A stretch of 64,000 bases of DNA from JABDQA01 sp963824415 (GTDB lineage: Bacteria > Desulfobacterota > Desulfobulbia > Desulfobulbales > Desulfocapsaceae), in the NCBI GenBank assembly GCA_963824415.1, contig CAWGPM010000001.1:331320-395319 (forward strand). Reading direction: 5' to 3'. Shown here piece by piece: positions 25,801 through 33,594 of the stretch. A program made the translations under genes and the position numbers. The notes under the pieces were generated by a model, which was not told where the DNA came from, made no database searches, and worked only from the letters and a program-made list of their open reading frames with translations. Position 1 is the stretch's first letter; each line of letters begins with the position of its first letter.

Positions 25801-26496
25801 ATGGGCAAAGAAGATCTGATCGCCACCAACCCGTTGCGGGTGCTGGGGCTCAATAACAAGGCAGAAGAAGACAGCCAGGGCCTCGGCCTGGTAATGGCTC
25901 GGGCCGGTCTGGGTAAGACAGCAATTCTGGTGCAGATTGCGCTCGACTCGATGCTGCGCGGCAACAACGTATTGCATGTCGCCATCGGTGAAACCATTGA
26001 AAAAACACGTGATCGCTACGATGAAATTTTTTCCATGATGGTTGACGGTCTCAGCGATGAAACGGTTATGGAGGTGCCCAGGCACCGGATGATCATGACC
26101 TTCAAAGAGAATGTGTTTTCCAGGGCGATGCTCGAGGAGCGTCTCAAGGATCTGATCCAACAGGATGTCTTCAAGCCCGACTGCCTGATTATCGATGGCT
26201 ATGACTTTGACGGCAATGGCCGGCAGGACATGGAAGATCTGAAGCAGTTGATGCGGAATCTGTCTATCTCGGTGATCTGGTTTTCGGCAGTATGCCATCG
26301 CGCTGACCCGCGGGTCAGCGCCGACGGGGTGCCGGCGCCATGCCATACCATTGACGATCTGTTCGATGTGGTGCTGGTGATCAACCCGCAGGAGCAGATG
26401 ATGAAACTCGATATTCTCAAATGCGCCTATTGCGAAGTTGAACCGGGTACAACCCTGATGCTCGACCCGTCGACCATGCTGATTAAAAAATCGTAA
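25801..26496 (+). CDS. P-loop ATPase of unknown function
   Basis: The product is 231 aa. A Walker A motif lies at residues 34-41 (RAGLGKTA) and a Walker B-like strand at about 128-133 (CLIIDGYDF). The N-terminus NPLRVLGLNN and the overall order resemble compact RecA/KaiC-superfamily ATPases, but no further domain is attached. Cysteines cluster near the C-terminus (CAYCEVEPG). The ribosome site GAGGAG precedes the ATG. It lies about 105 bp after the EF-G gene and 104 bp before hisA, all on the plus strand. I cannot assign a function. Confidence 0.72.
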   Translation: MGKEDLIATNPLRVLGLNNKAEEDSQGLGLVMARAGLGKTAILVQIALDSMLRGNNVLHVAIGETIEKTRDRYDEIFSMMVDGLSDETVMEVPRHRMIMTFKENVFSRAMLEERLKDLIQQDVFKPDCLIIDGYDFDGNGRQDMEDLKQLMRNLSISVIWFSAVCHRADPRVSADGVPAPCHTIDDLFDVVLVINPQEQMMKLDILKCAYCEVEPGTTLMLDPSTMLIKKS

Positions 26497-26599
26497 GCAG
26501 GTATTCCAGGCGCCGGGCAACCGCGCCTGGTCAGTGCAGCGTTATACAGACGAGCGGGCTGGTTCTACAAAGAACGGCCCGCTTTTTCATTGGTGAGAT

Positions 26600-27388
26600 A
26601 TGAAATTCAGGCCTTGCATCGATCTTCATCGGGGGCAGGTGAAACAGATCGTCGGTTCGACGCTGTCCGATGACCAACCGGAGGCGCTCAGGACTAATTT
26701 CGTCTCCGATCAGTCGCCTGCCTGGTTCGCCGAATTGTATCGAAGAGACAATCTCAGGGGCGGGCATATCATTATGCTTGGACCGGGCAACGAAGCTGCG
26801 GCCCGCCAGGCGCTCGAGGCCTGGCCGGGCGGCATGCAGATCGGCGGGGGCATCACCGCCGAAAACGCCTCATACTGGCTCGAGCAGGGCGCTTCGCATG
26901 TGATCGTTACTTCCTGGGTCTTTCGCGACGGCAGGATCGATTTCAAGCGCCTGGAGCAGTTGAAGTCTGAGGTTGGTAAAGAGCATCTGGTGCTCGATCT
27001 GAGCTGCCGGCTGCTCGACGGCTCCTACTATATCGTCACCGACCGCTGGCAAACGTTCACCCGAACCAGGATAGCGCCGGATACACTTGCAGAACTGGCC
27101 TCCTATTGCGATGAATATCTGATTCACGCAGCCGATGTGGAAGGCAAGTGCAGCGGAATCGAAACTGCGCTCGTCGCAATACTGGCTGAGTATGCAGGAC
27201 TGCCCACCACCTATGCAGGAGGTATCCGCAATATCGAAGACCTGGAGCAAATCCGGCAGATCGGGGGCGGCAGAATCGATGCAACCATAGGCAGTGCTCT
27301 TGATATTTTCGGAGGAAACTCTATCACCTATAAAGCTGTCGTATCTTTTCACCAGGATCAGCAAAGGGGCTCTGAAGACCATGGATGA
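26600..27388 (+). CDS. hisA: ProFAR isomerase HisA, eukaryotic (yeast HIS6) type
   Basis: The product is 262 aa. It catalyses the Amadori isomerisation of ProFAR to PRFAR, the fourth step of histidine synthesis. The sequence follows the fungal/plant form closely: FRPCIDLHRGQVKQIVGSTL, TNFVSDQSPAWFAELYRRDN, QIGGGI, VIVTSWVF, LVLDLSCRLLDGSYYIVTDR, WQTFTR, YLIHAADVEGKCSGIE, TYAGGIRN and TIGSALDIFGGN. Catalytic Asp residues lie in CIDLH and HAADVEG. Ordinary bacterial HisA is about 245 aa and begins with a VIPAIDL-type strand. No other his genes are adjacent. The small downstream gene overlaps its stop. Confidence 0.9.
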   Translation: MKFRPCIDLHRGQVKQIVGSTLSDDQPEALRTNFVSDQSPAWFAELYRRDNLRGGHIIMLGPGNEAAARQALEAWPGGMQIGGGITAENASYWLEQGASHVIVTSWVFRDGRIDFKRLEQLKSEVGKEHLVLDLSCRLLDGSYYIVTDRWQTFTRTRIAPDTLAELASYCDEYLIHAADVEGKCSGIETALVAILAEYAGLPTTYAGGIRNIEDLEQIRQIGGGRIDATIGSALDIFGGNSITYKAVVSFHQDQQRGSEDHG

Positions 27389-27593
27389 AGGAGAACGCCA
27401 AAAGGGTCGAGCCGAGACGGGGGCTGACAAGGTTGGTCAGCTTGATTTAGTGGAATTGAAATTGCTGGTACCTGCCGATATGCAGCGTGCCTGGCAGCGT
27501 TGTTCCTGGGTACTTGTCTCTGAAACGGGGCGGAGCCGGACAGCTATCATGCATGAGATGGTGCATGATTTTCTGGTGAAACACGGGTGCTGA
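27381..27593 (+). CDS. Small ribbon-helix-helix-like protein
   Basis: The product is 70 aa from the ATG at 27381, which overlaps the hisA stop by 8 bp and is preceded by a weak purine-rich site. The C-terminal part has a beta strand (LDLVELKLLVPADM), a helix (QRAWQRCSWVLVSETG) and a second helix (SRTAIMHEMVHDFLVKHGC), the order of an RHH/MetJ-Arc domain. The fold is inferred from pattern only. Tight coupling to hisA suggests co-expression. Confidence 0.55.
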   Translation: MDEGERQKGRAETGADKVGQLDLVELKLLVPADMQRAWQRCSWVLVSETGRSRTAIMHEMVHDFLVKHGC

Positions 27594-27705
27594 TCACGCT
27601 GCGGCCATTTTTTTTGTATTGATCGACCCTAGAAAATTTCTATTGTGCAAGATCAACGTATTTGTCAAGTGAGGGGGAATATTTGCTGATAAGTTTCGTT
27701 TATAC

Positions 27706-27735
27706 TTGACATAATAATATTAGATGTGCTACGAA
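27706..27735 (+). promoter_or_regulatory. Candidate promoter upstream of the Mrp operon
   Basis: A consensus -35 TTGACA (27706-27711) is followed after 18 bp by a poor -10 (TACGAA). It lies in the AT-rich 235-bp gap before mrpE. Confidence 0.4.
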
Positions 27736-27828
27736 ATGTGCCTTATATGCAAATGGCTAGGGTTGATTCTGTTAATTCCCCTCTCCAGGTGAACTGAAAC
27801 ACATTGGTATTAGCTTAATTAATCGCTC

Positions 27829-28299
27829 ATGCGACACGTTCTGGCACTGTCATTTCTTCTTGCTGCATTCTGGCTGGTCAATTCCGGCCATTATACGCCG
27901 CTGCTACTGTTTTTCATGCTTGTTTCGGTATTGTTTGTCGCCGGGCTCTGCCACTACATGGATGTGGTCGACGGCGAATCCCAGCCTTTGACCATCACCT
28001 TCACCCTGCCGATCTATCTGGTCTGGCTTGCCAAGGAAGTCATTCTGGCAAATATTGCGGTGGCCCGCTGCGTCTGGCAGGGTAACGACTCGATCAATCC
28101 GCGGGTCATCGAAGTCACCGCCTCCCAGAAAAGCGATCTCGGCAAGGTTATCTACGCCAACTCCATAACGCTTACGCCGGGCACGGTCAGTATTGATCTC
28201 GAAGGCAGCACGATTCTTGTCCATGCCCTCACCGATGCCGCCGCGGACGATCTGCTGAGAGGCGAAATGGATCGGCGGGTCTGCCGGGTGGAGGGCTGA
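27829..28299 (+). CDS. mrpE: Mrp antiporter subunit E
   Basis: The product is 156 aa, with two to three N-terminal membrane helices (LALSFLLAAFWLVNSGHYTP, LLLFFMLVSVLFVAGLCHY). A cytoplasmic domain follows with the MnhE signature NSITLTPGTVSIDLEG. MrpE belongs to the multi-subunit cation/proton antiporter and affects complex assembly. It is the first gene of a nine-gene overlapping operon; its TGA overlaps the ATG of mrpF by one base. Confidence 0.92.
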   Translation: MRHVLALSFLLAAFWLVNSGHYTPLLLFFMLVSVLFVAGLCHYMDVVDGESQPLTITFTLPIYLVWLAKEVILANIAVARCVWQGNDSINPRVIEVTASQKSDLGKVIYANSITLTPGTVSIDLEGSTILVHALTDAAADDLLRGEMDRRVCRVEG

Positions 28300-28572
28300 T
28301 GTTTGCCCTGACTGCATCTGACCCTGCTGGTCGTGATGGCCCTGGCGTTGATCCGTGCTTTTCTTGGACCGACCCTGTATGACCGTATTCTGGCGGTGAA
28401 CAATTTCGGCACCAAGACGGTGCTGCTGATTGCGGTCATGGACTTTCTCTCCGGTCGGCCCGATTTTCTCGACATTGCCATTGTCTATGCGCTTATCAAT
28501 TTTATCAGCATAATCGGGGTTCTGCGTTTCTTCGAATATACCGAGAAAAAGACCGCGGAGTACCAGGACTGA
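28299..28572 (+). CDS. mrpF: Mrp antiporter subunit F (apparent one-base frameshift near the start)
   Basis: From the coupled ATG at 28299 the reading is MFALTASDP and then leaves frame. The conserved part (ALALIRAFLGPTLYDRILAV onwards) is in another frame, which can start only at GTG 28333. Removing one C from the CCC at 28322-28324 gives a continuous protein of about 90 aa, MFALTASDLLVVMALALIRA and so on, with a complete first membrane helix, as expected for MrpF. Starting at GTG 28333 would cut that helix in half. The rest (FGTKTVLLIAVMDFLSGRPD, DIAIVYALINFISIIGVLRF) is normal. Either a sequence error or a real lesion. Confidence 0.85.
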
Positions 28573-28913
28573 TGGACTTTCTCCTCGACATTCTCAGCGG
28601 GATATTTCTGGCTGGCGGCAGTTTTTTCTGCCTTACCGGGGCGCTCGGGCTGTTACGTTTTCCTGAGTTTTTTTCCCGGATACATGCGGCCAGCCTGACC
28701 GATACGCTCGGTGCCAGCCTCATCCTGATCGGGCTGATGCTGCAGGCAGGCTGGGGGCTGGCTCTGCCCAAGCTGATCCTGATTCTGATATTTTCGCTGC
28801 TGGCCGGCACCACCGCCAGTCATGCGATGGCCAAAGCGGCCTTGAAAAGCGGTCTTAAGCCGATCGACCAGATAGGCTCCGGGGAGAAAGGTACGGAGGA
28901 GCAGAAAAAATAA
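28572..28913 (+). CDS. mrpG: Mrp antiporter subunit G
   Basis: The product is 113 aa with three membrane helices. It has the MnhG signature LTGALGLLRFPEFFSRIHAA and the following TDTLGASLILIGLML. Its ATG overlaps the mrpF stop by one base. It is a structural subunit of the antiporter. Confidence 0.93.
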   Translation: MDFLLDILSGIFLAGGSFFCLTGALGLLRFPEFFSRIHAASLTDTLGASLILIGLMLQAGWGLALPKLILILIFSLLAGTTASHAMAKAALKSGLKPIDQIGSGEKGTEEQKK

Positions 28914-28915
28914 TA

Positions 28916-29908
28916 ATGGAAACCTTAATAGACATCGTCCTGCTGGGGTTTCTGGTTCTCACGGCCCTGGCGGTGGCAAAAATGCAAGACCTTTTCGCTG
29001 TGGTCATGCTCTCGGGTATCTACAGTCTGATTTCCGCCAGCCTGTTCATGGACCTTGACGCAGTCGATGTCGCCTTTACCGAGGCTTCAGTGGGCGCCGG
29101 TATCTCGACCCTGCTGATGCTGGCCTCGCTCAAGCTCGTCGGACAATATGAAAAGCATTCCAGATATCGGCCCATGCTGGCACTCGGTGTGGTGTTGGCC
29201 ACCGGCACCTTGCTGATTTACGGAACCCTCGATATGCCCCATTTCGGTTCCGCCGAGGCCCCGGTTCATCAGCATGTCGCTCCGCGCTATCTAAATGATT
29301 CTATGGCTGAAATCGGGGTGCCCAACGTGGTCACCTCGGTGCTGGCCAGCTACCGTGGCTACGATACGCTCGGTGAAACTCTGGTGGTCTTTACAGCCGG
29401 CATCGGCGTGATATCATTGCTGCGCGTATCGCGAAGGACCAAGGAAGAGGAGAAGCGAAGGGTTCCGGCTGATATGCAGCAGCAGATCATTTTGCGGGTG
29501 GTGGCCAAAATGATGTTGCCGCTGATCCTGATTTTTGCACTCTATGTGCAGTTTCACGGAGACTACGGGCCGGGTGGCGGATTTCAGGCCGGGGTAATAT
29601 TTGCGGCGGGCATCATCTTGTACACGATGTTGTACGGGTTGAGCAATGCATCAAGGGTTTTCAAGCCGCATATCCTGGAGCTGTTCAGCGCGCTGGGGGT
29701 GCTGCTCTATGCAGGGGTTGGTGTTCTCTGCATACTGATGGGTGGAAATTTTCTGGAGTACGGGGTACTCGAGCACGACCCGGTACACGGTCAGCACCTG
29801 GGCATTCTGCTGGTGGAACTCGGGGTTGGTATCACCGTTGCCTCGGTGATGATAACCATCTTTTTCAAATTCACCTGGCGCACGGTCAAGCACAAATATA
29901 ATAAGTGA
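28916..29908 (+). CDS. mrpB: MbhD (DUF4040) - MrpB fusion subunit
   Basis: The product is 330 aa. Residues 1-80 are an MbhD/DUF4040 module (VAKMQDLFAVVMLSGIYSLI, AFTEASVGAGISTLLMLASL), normally the C-terminal tail of long MrpA. A linker with two further membrane segments follows. Residues about 185-325 form MnhB (LRVVAKMMLPLILIFALYVQ, HGDYGPGGGFQAGVIFAAG). The fusion covers part of the missing MrpA plus MrpB, as in archaeal Mbh/Mrp-type complexes. Confidence 0.88.
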   Translation: METLIDIVLLGFLVLTALAVAKMQDLFAVVMLSGIYSLISASLFMDLDAVDVAFTEASVGAGISTLLMLASLKLVGQYEKHSRYRPMLALGVVLATGTLLIYGTLDMPHFGSAEAPVHQHVAPRYLNDSMAEIGVPNVVTSVLASYRGYDTLGETLVVFTAGIGVISLLRVSRRTKEEEKRRVPADMQQQIILRVVAKMMLPLILIFALYVQFHGDYGPGGGFQAGVIFAAGIILYTMLYGLSNASRVFKPHILELFSALGVLLYAGVGVLCILMGGNFLEYGVLEHDPVHGQHLGILLVELGVGITVASVMITIFFKFTWRTVKHKYNK

Positions 29909-29917
29909 TAGAAAAAA

Positions 29918-30343
29918 ATGAACATCCTCGGTCTTTATAACTACTGGATCGTCGTGGTGCTGATGATGATCGGTTTCTATATCGTCATCGCCCATGAAAA
30001 TCTGATCAAAAAGCTGGTGGGACTGTCTATTTTCCAGACCTCGGTCTTCTTCTTTTACATCAGCATGGGCAAGATAACCGGAGCGACCGCTCCGATCCTG
30101 GACGAAAAATGGCAGCTCTATTCCAACCCGCTGCCCCATGTTCTTATTCTGACCGCCATCGTCGTCGGTATCGCCACTACCGCACTGGGGCTCGCGCTGG
30201 TCGTCAGGATTCAGGAAGCCTACGGGTCCATAGAGGAGTATGAGATCCAGGCCCAGGATACCCAAGATCAGATGGAGTCGCATCTGGAAGCCTATGGATT
30301 CAGAAAAAAACATGCCTTGAGCCCCAGCAACATCGACCAGTGA
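29918..30343 (+). CDS. mrpC: Mrp antiporter subunit C (NuoK-like)
   Basis: The product is 141 aa with three membrane helices of the NuoK/MnhC type. Family residues lie in NLIKKLVGLSIFQTSVFFFY and PLPHVLILTAIVVGIATTAL. It has an acidic and polar C-terminal tail longer than usual. The stop overlaps the GTG start of the next gene by 4 bp. Confidence 0.92.
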   Translation: MNILGLYNYWIVVVLMMIGFYIVIAHENLIKKLVGLSIFQTSVFFFYISMGKITGATAPILDEKWQLYSNPLPHVLILTAIVVGIATTALGLALVVRIQEAYGSIEEYEIQAQDTQDQMESHLEAYGFRKKHALSPSNIDQ

Positions 30344-31827
30344 TCGAGCACCTTCCCATACTGCAGGTGATCGTGCCCCTGCTGGGTGCGCCGTTCTGCC
30401 TTCTGGTGCGGGTCCCCCGCCTGGTTTCGCGGTTTGCGCTGCTGGTCAGCACCCTCACTTTGCTGATCAGTTGCAGCCTGCTGCAGCAGGTCCTGAAGCA
30501 TCAGGTAATTATTTACGAACTCGGCGGCTGGGCGGCGCCCTGGGGAATCGAGTACCGCATCGACTATCTGAATGGCTACCTACTGCTGCTGGTGTCGGCC
30601 ATGGGGGCCATTGTGTTGGTTGCCGCCCAGAGCAGTATCCGGCGTGAATTACCGCACAACCGGCATATGGTGTTCTATACCTCCTATCTGCTCTGTCTGA
30701 CTGGGTTGCTGGGCATTCTGGCCACCGGTGATGCTTTCAATGTCTTTGTCTTTCTGGAAATATCGTCGCTGTCCTCCTATACCTTGATAGCCCTCGGCAA
30801 CGACCGACGGGCGCTGACCGCCTCTTACCAATACCTGATCATGGGTACCATCGGGGCGACCTTTATCATCATCGGCGTCGGTTTGATGTACATGATGACC
30901 GGGACCCTGAACATGTATGATCTGGCAGAGCGGCTGCCGCAGGTGCATCATTCCAAAACGGTGCTCAGTGCAATCGGCTTTTTCATTGTCGGGGTGTGCC
31001 TCAAACTGGCCCTGTTTCCGCTGCACCTCTGGTTGCCCAACGCCTATGCTTTTGCCCCATCCGTTGCCACCGCATTTCTGGCAGCCACCTCCACGAAGGT
31101 GGCAGTCTATGTGCTGATTCGTTTTATTTTCTCCGTTGTCGGGGCCGAATTCGTGGCCACCGTACTGCCGTTGCAGGATATCTTCGTGGTACTGGGGATT
31201 TCCGGAATCTTTGCCGCGTCGGTGGCGGCGATCTATCAGCTCAATATCAAGCGGCTCTTTGCCTATTCGAGTGTGGCCCAGATCGGTTATATGATTCTGG
31301 GGCTGGCTATCGGTACCCCGCTCGGTCTGACCGCAACCCTGCTGCACCTGTTTAACCATGCGCTGATGAAGGCCGCGTTATTTCTGGCCATCGGTGGAGT
31401 ATTCTACCGGGTCGGTTCCGCCCAGCTCAGCCATTTCGCCGGTCTCGGTAAGCAGATGCCATGGACCATGGCGGCCATTGTGGCCGGTGGTCTGAGTTTG
31501 ATTGGGGTGCCGTTGACCGTTGGCTTCGTGTCCAAGTGGTACCTTATCCTGGCCCTGCTCGACAAAGGCTGGTGGCCGGTGACAGTACTGGTGTTGATCA
31601 GTTCGCTGCTGGCGGTGATCTATGTCTGGCGAATCGTTGAATGGGTCTATTTTGCACCTCCGCGCATCATCCTCGACGAAATCAAAGACCCTCCACTGGG
31701 TCAACTTGTGCCGATCTGGCTGCTCGTTTTTGCCAACTTCTATTTCGGTATCGATACCTCGCTCACGGTCGGCATCAGTGAATTGGCGGCACAAACGCTG
31801 TTCGTGATTTCCGGAGTGAGTCCGTGA
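30340..31827 (+). CDS. mrpD: Mrp antiporter D-type proton-translocating subunit (first copy)
   Basis: The product is 495 aa, an NuoL/M/N-like antiporter subunit with about 14 membrane helices. It retains the key charged residues: Glu in FVFLEISSLSSYTLI, and Lys with His in CLKLALFPLHLWLPNAYAFA. KRLFAYSSVAQIGYMILGLA is a further family motif. It starts with GTG, overlapping mrpC. Of the three D-type subunits in this operon it is the most like MrpD. Confidence 0.92.
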   Translation: MIEHLPILQVIVPLLGAPFCLLVRVPRLVSRFALLVSTLTLLISCSLLQQVLKHQVIIYELGGWAAPWGIEYRIDYLNGYLLLLVSAMGAIVLVAAQSSIRRELPHNRHMVFYTSYLLCLTGLLGILATGDAFNVFVFLEISSLSSYTLIALGNDRRALTASYQYLIMGTIGATFIIIGVGLMYMMTGTLNMYDLAERLPQVHHSKTVLSAIGFFIVGVCLKLALFPLHLWLPNAYAFAPSVATAFLAATSTKVAVYVLIRFIFSVVGAEFVATVLPLQDIFVVLGISGIFAASVAAIYQLNIKRLFAYSSVAQIGYMILGLAIGTPLGLTATLLHLFNHALMKAALFLAIGGVFYRVGSAQLSHFAGLGKQMPWTMAAIVAGGLSLIGVPLTVGFVSKWYLILALLDKGWWPVTVLVLISSLLAVIYVWRIVEWVYFAPPRIILDEIKDPPLGQLVPIWLLVFANFYFGIDTSLTVGISELAAQTLFVISGVSP

Positions 31828-33314
31828 TGAATATGAGCCCGGACACCATCCTGCTGCTGAGCATACTTGTTCCCCTGGCAGGGGTGGCAGGCATCGTGGT
31901 CACAGGCCGCTGGCCGAATCTGCGCGAAACGGTGAGCATTTGCACGGGAGTGTTGCTGATCTATCTGGTCTCGACCCTGTATCGTCTGAATGGGGAAGGT
32001 GTGCAGATTGGCTGGATCAGCCCGGATCTTTTGCCTGGACTGAGCCTCAGCTTCCAGATTGAACCGCTCGGCCTGATTTTCTCGCTGGTGGCTTCTTACC
32101 TGTGGCTGGTTACCACGGTTTATGCGATCGGTTACATGCGCGGGCATGGGGAAGAAAACCAGACCCGCTTTTACGCCTGTTTTGCAATCGCTATCGCTGC
32201 TGCAATCGGCATTGCCCACTCCGGCAACCTGTTTACGCTGTTTATCTTCTACGAGGCGCTGACCCTTTCCACCTACCCGCTGGTGACCCATGCCGGGACC
32301 GAGAAGGCCAAACTGGGCGGACGCACCTACCTCGGCATTTTGCTGACCACTTCTATTTTATTCCTGCTGCTGGCCATTATCGGTACCTGGTATGTGACCG
32401 GCACGCTTGATTTTCAGGCCGGCGGGGTATTCGATGATTCCTCGAAGCTGGCTGCTTCGATATTGCTGCCGCTCTATATTTTCGGGATCGGTAAAGCGGC
32501 GATCATGCCGTTTCACCGCTGGCTGCCGGCGGCAATGGTGGCCCCGACACCGGTCAGTGCACTGTTGCATGCGGTGGCGGTGGTCAAGGCGGGGGTATTC
32601 AGCGTTCTCAAGGTCTGCACGTATATCTTCGGCTTTGATATGCTTGCCCAACTGCCGATCACTGATTTTCTGCTCTATCTGGCCGGTGGCTCGGTGATTA
32701 TCGCCTCGCTGGTGGCGATGCGTCAGGACAACCTCAAGGCCCGGCTGGCCTATTCAACTATCAGCCAGCTCAGCTATATCACTGTAGGAGCGCTGCTGGT
32801 GAGCAGTTCCGGGGCCCTGGGTGGGGCGCTGCACATTGCCATGCACGCCTTCGGCAAGATCACTCTGTTCTTTTGTGCCGGGGCAATCATGGTGGCTGCC
32901 CATAAGACTGAGATTTCCCAGATGCACGGCCTGGGGCGCAGGATGCCAATAACCATGACAGCTTTTTTCATCGGCAGTCTCAGTATCATCGGGCTGCCTC
33001 CCTGCGGCGGGACCTGGAGCAAGTGGTATCTGATGATCGGCACCATCGAGTCGGAGCATTGGCTGTTGATGGTGGTGCTGATGGCCAGTTCCCTGCTCAA
33101 CATCGCCTATCTGCTGCCAATCCCGCTCAAGGCTTTCTTTTATGATAATCCGGAAGACAAGGGGCGGGACCCATCCATAAGAGAGGCGCCGCTGCCCTCG
33201 TTGATTGCGCTCTGCATCACCGCGCTGGGCTGTATCGTGCTGTTTTTCTATCCCCAGCCGCTTTTTGACCTGGCGTCCCAATTTGTGGAGGCTTCGAGAT
33301 TTTATGGCAGATAA
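31824..33314 (+). CDS. D-type proton-translocating subunit (second copy)
   Basis: The product is 496 aa and again NuoL/M-like. Conserved charges are present: Glu in FIFYEALTLSTYPLV and Lys in GIGKAAIMPFHRWLPAAMVA. The VSALLHAVAVVKAGVF motif is of the NuoL/MrpA core type. It may therefore substitute for the ND5-like half of MrpA. GTG start, overlapping the previous gene by 4 bp. Confidence 0.9.
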   Translation: MMNMSPDTILLLSILVPLAGVAGIVVTGRWPNLRETVSICTGVLLIYLVSTLYRLNGEGVQIGWISPDLLPGLSLSFQIEPLGLIFSLVASYLWLVTTVYAIGYMRGHGEENQTRFYACFAIAIAAAIGIAHSGNLFTLFIFYEALTLSTYPLVTHAGTEKAKLGGRTYLGILLTTSILFLLLAIIGTWYVTGTLDFQAGGVFDDSSKLAASILLPLYIFGIGKAAIMPFHRWLPAAMVAPTPVSALLHAVAVVKAGVFSVLKVCTYIFGFDMLAQLPITDFLLYLAGGSVIIASLVAMRQDNLKARLAYSTISQLSYITVGALLVSSSGALGGALHIAMHAFGKITLFFCAGAIMVAAHKTEISQMHGLGRRMPITMTAFFIGSLSIIGLPPCGGTWSKWYLMIGTIESEHWLLMVVLMASSLLNIAYLLPIPLKAFFYDNPEDKGRDPSIREAPLPSLIALCITALGCIVLFFYPQPLFDLASQFVEASRFYGR

Positions 33315-33594
33315 GAAAACCTATCTTTTCGATAATCAAAGAAATGTGCAGCTGGTTTTATACACCCTCTACATAAGTTGCGGTATTCTGCTGTTGCTCG
33401 ACTTCGTCATCCACCGCCATACGATTCACCGTTGGGAGGGTCTGCTCGGCTTTTACTCGATCTATGGATTTATCGGCTGTACGGCAATCGTGCTCGGCTC
33501 CAAATGGTTGCGGGCCCTGGTGGAACGTAAGGAGGATTATTACACCAGAGATGAACTGAGCCAGACTGAGGAGGGGCGTCATGTGGATGAGTGA
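33304..33594 (+). CDS. Small membrane protein within the Mrp operon
   Basis: The product is 96 aa. Two hydrophobic segments (LVLYTLYISCGILLLLDFVI, GFYSIYGFIGCTAIVLGSKW) are followed by a charged cytoplasmic tail. It overlaps the upstream gene by 11 bp and the downstream one by 14 bp, so it is part of the operon. I recognise no named Mrp subunit. Confidence 0.72.
   Translation: MADKKTYLFDNQRNVQLVLYTLYISCGILLLLDFVIHRHTIHRWEGLLGFYSIYGFIGCTAIVLGSKWLRALVERKEDYYTRDELSQTEEGRHVDE

Noticed and set aside
33205..33303. Longer N-terminus for the small Mrp-operon membrane protein
   Set aside because: The extension lies inside the upstream D-type subunit gene and is Arg/Ser/Trp-rich shadow sequence; the ATG at 33304 fits better.
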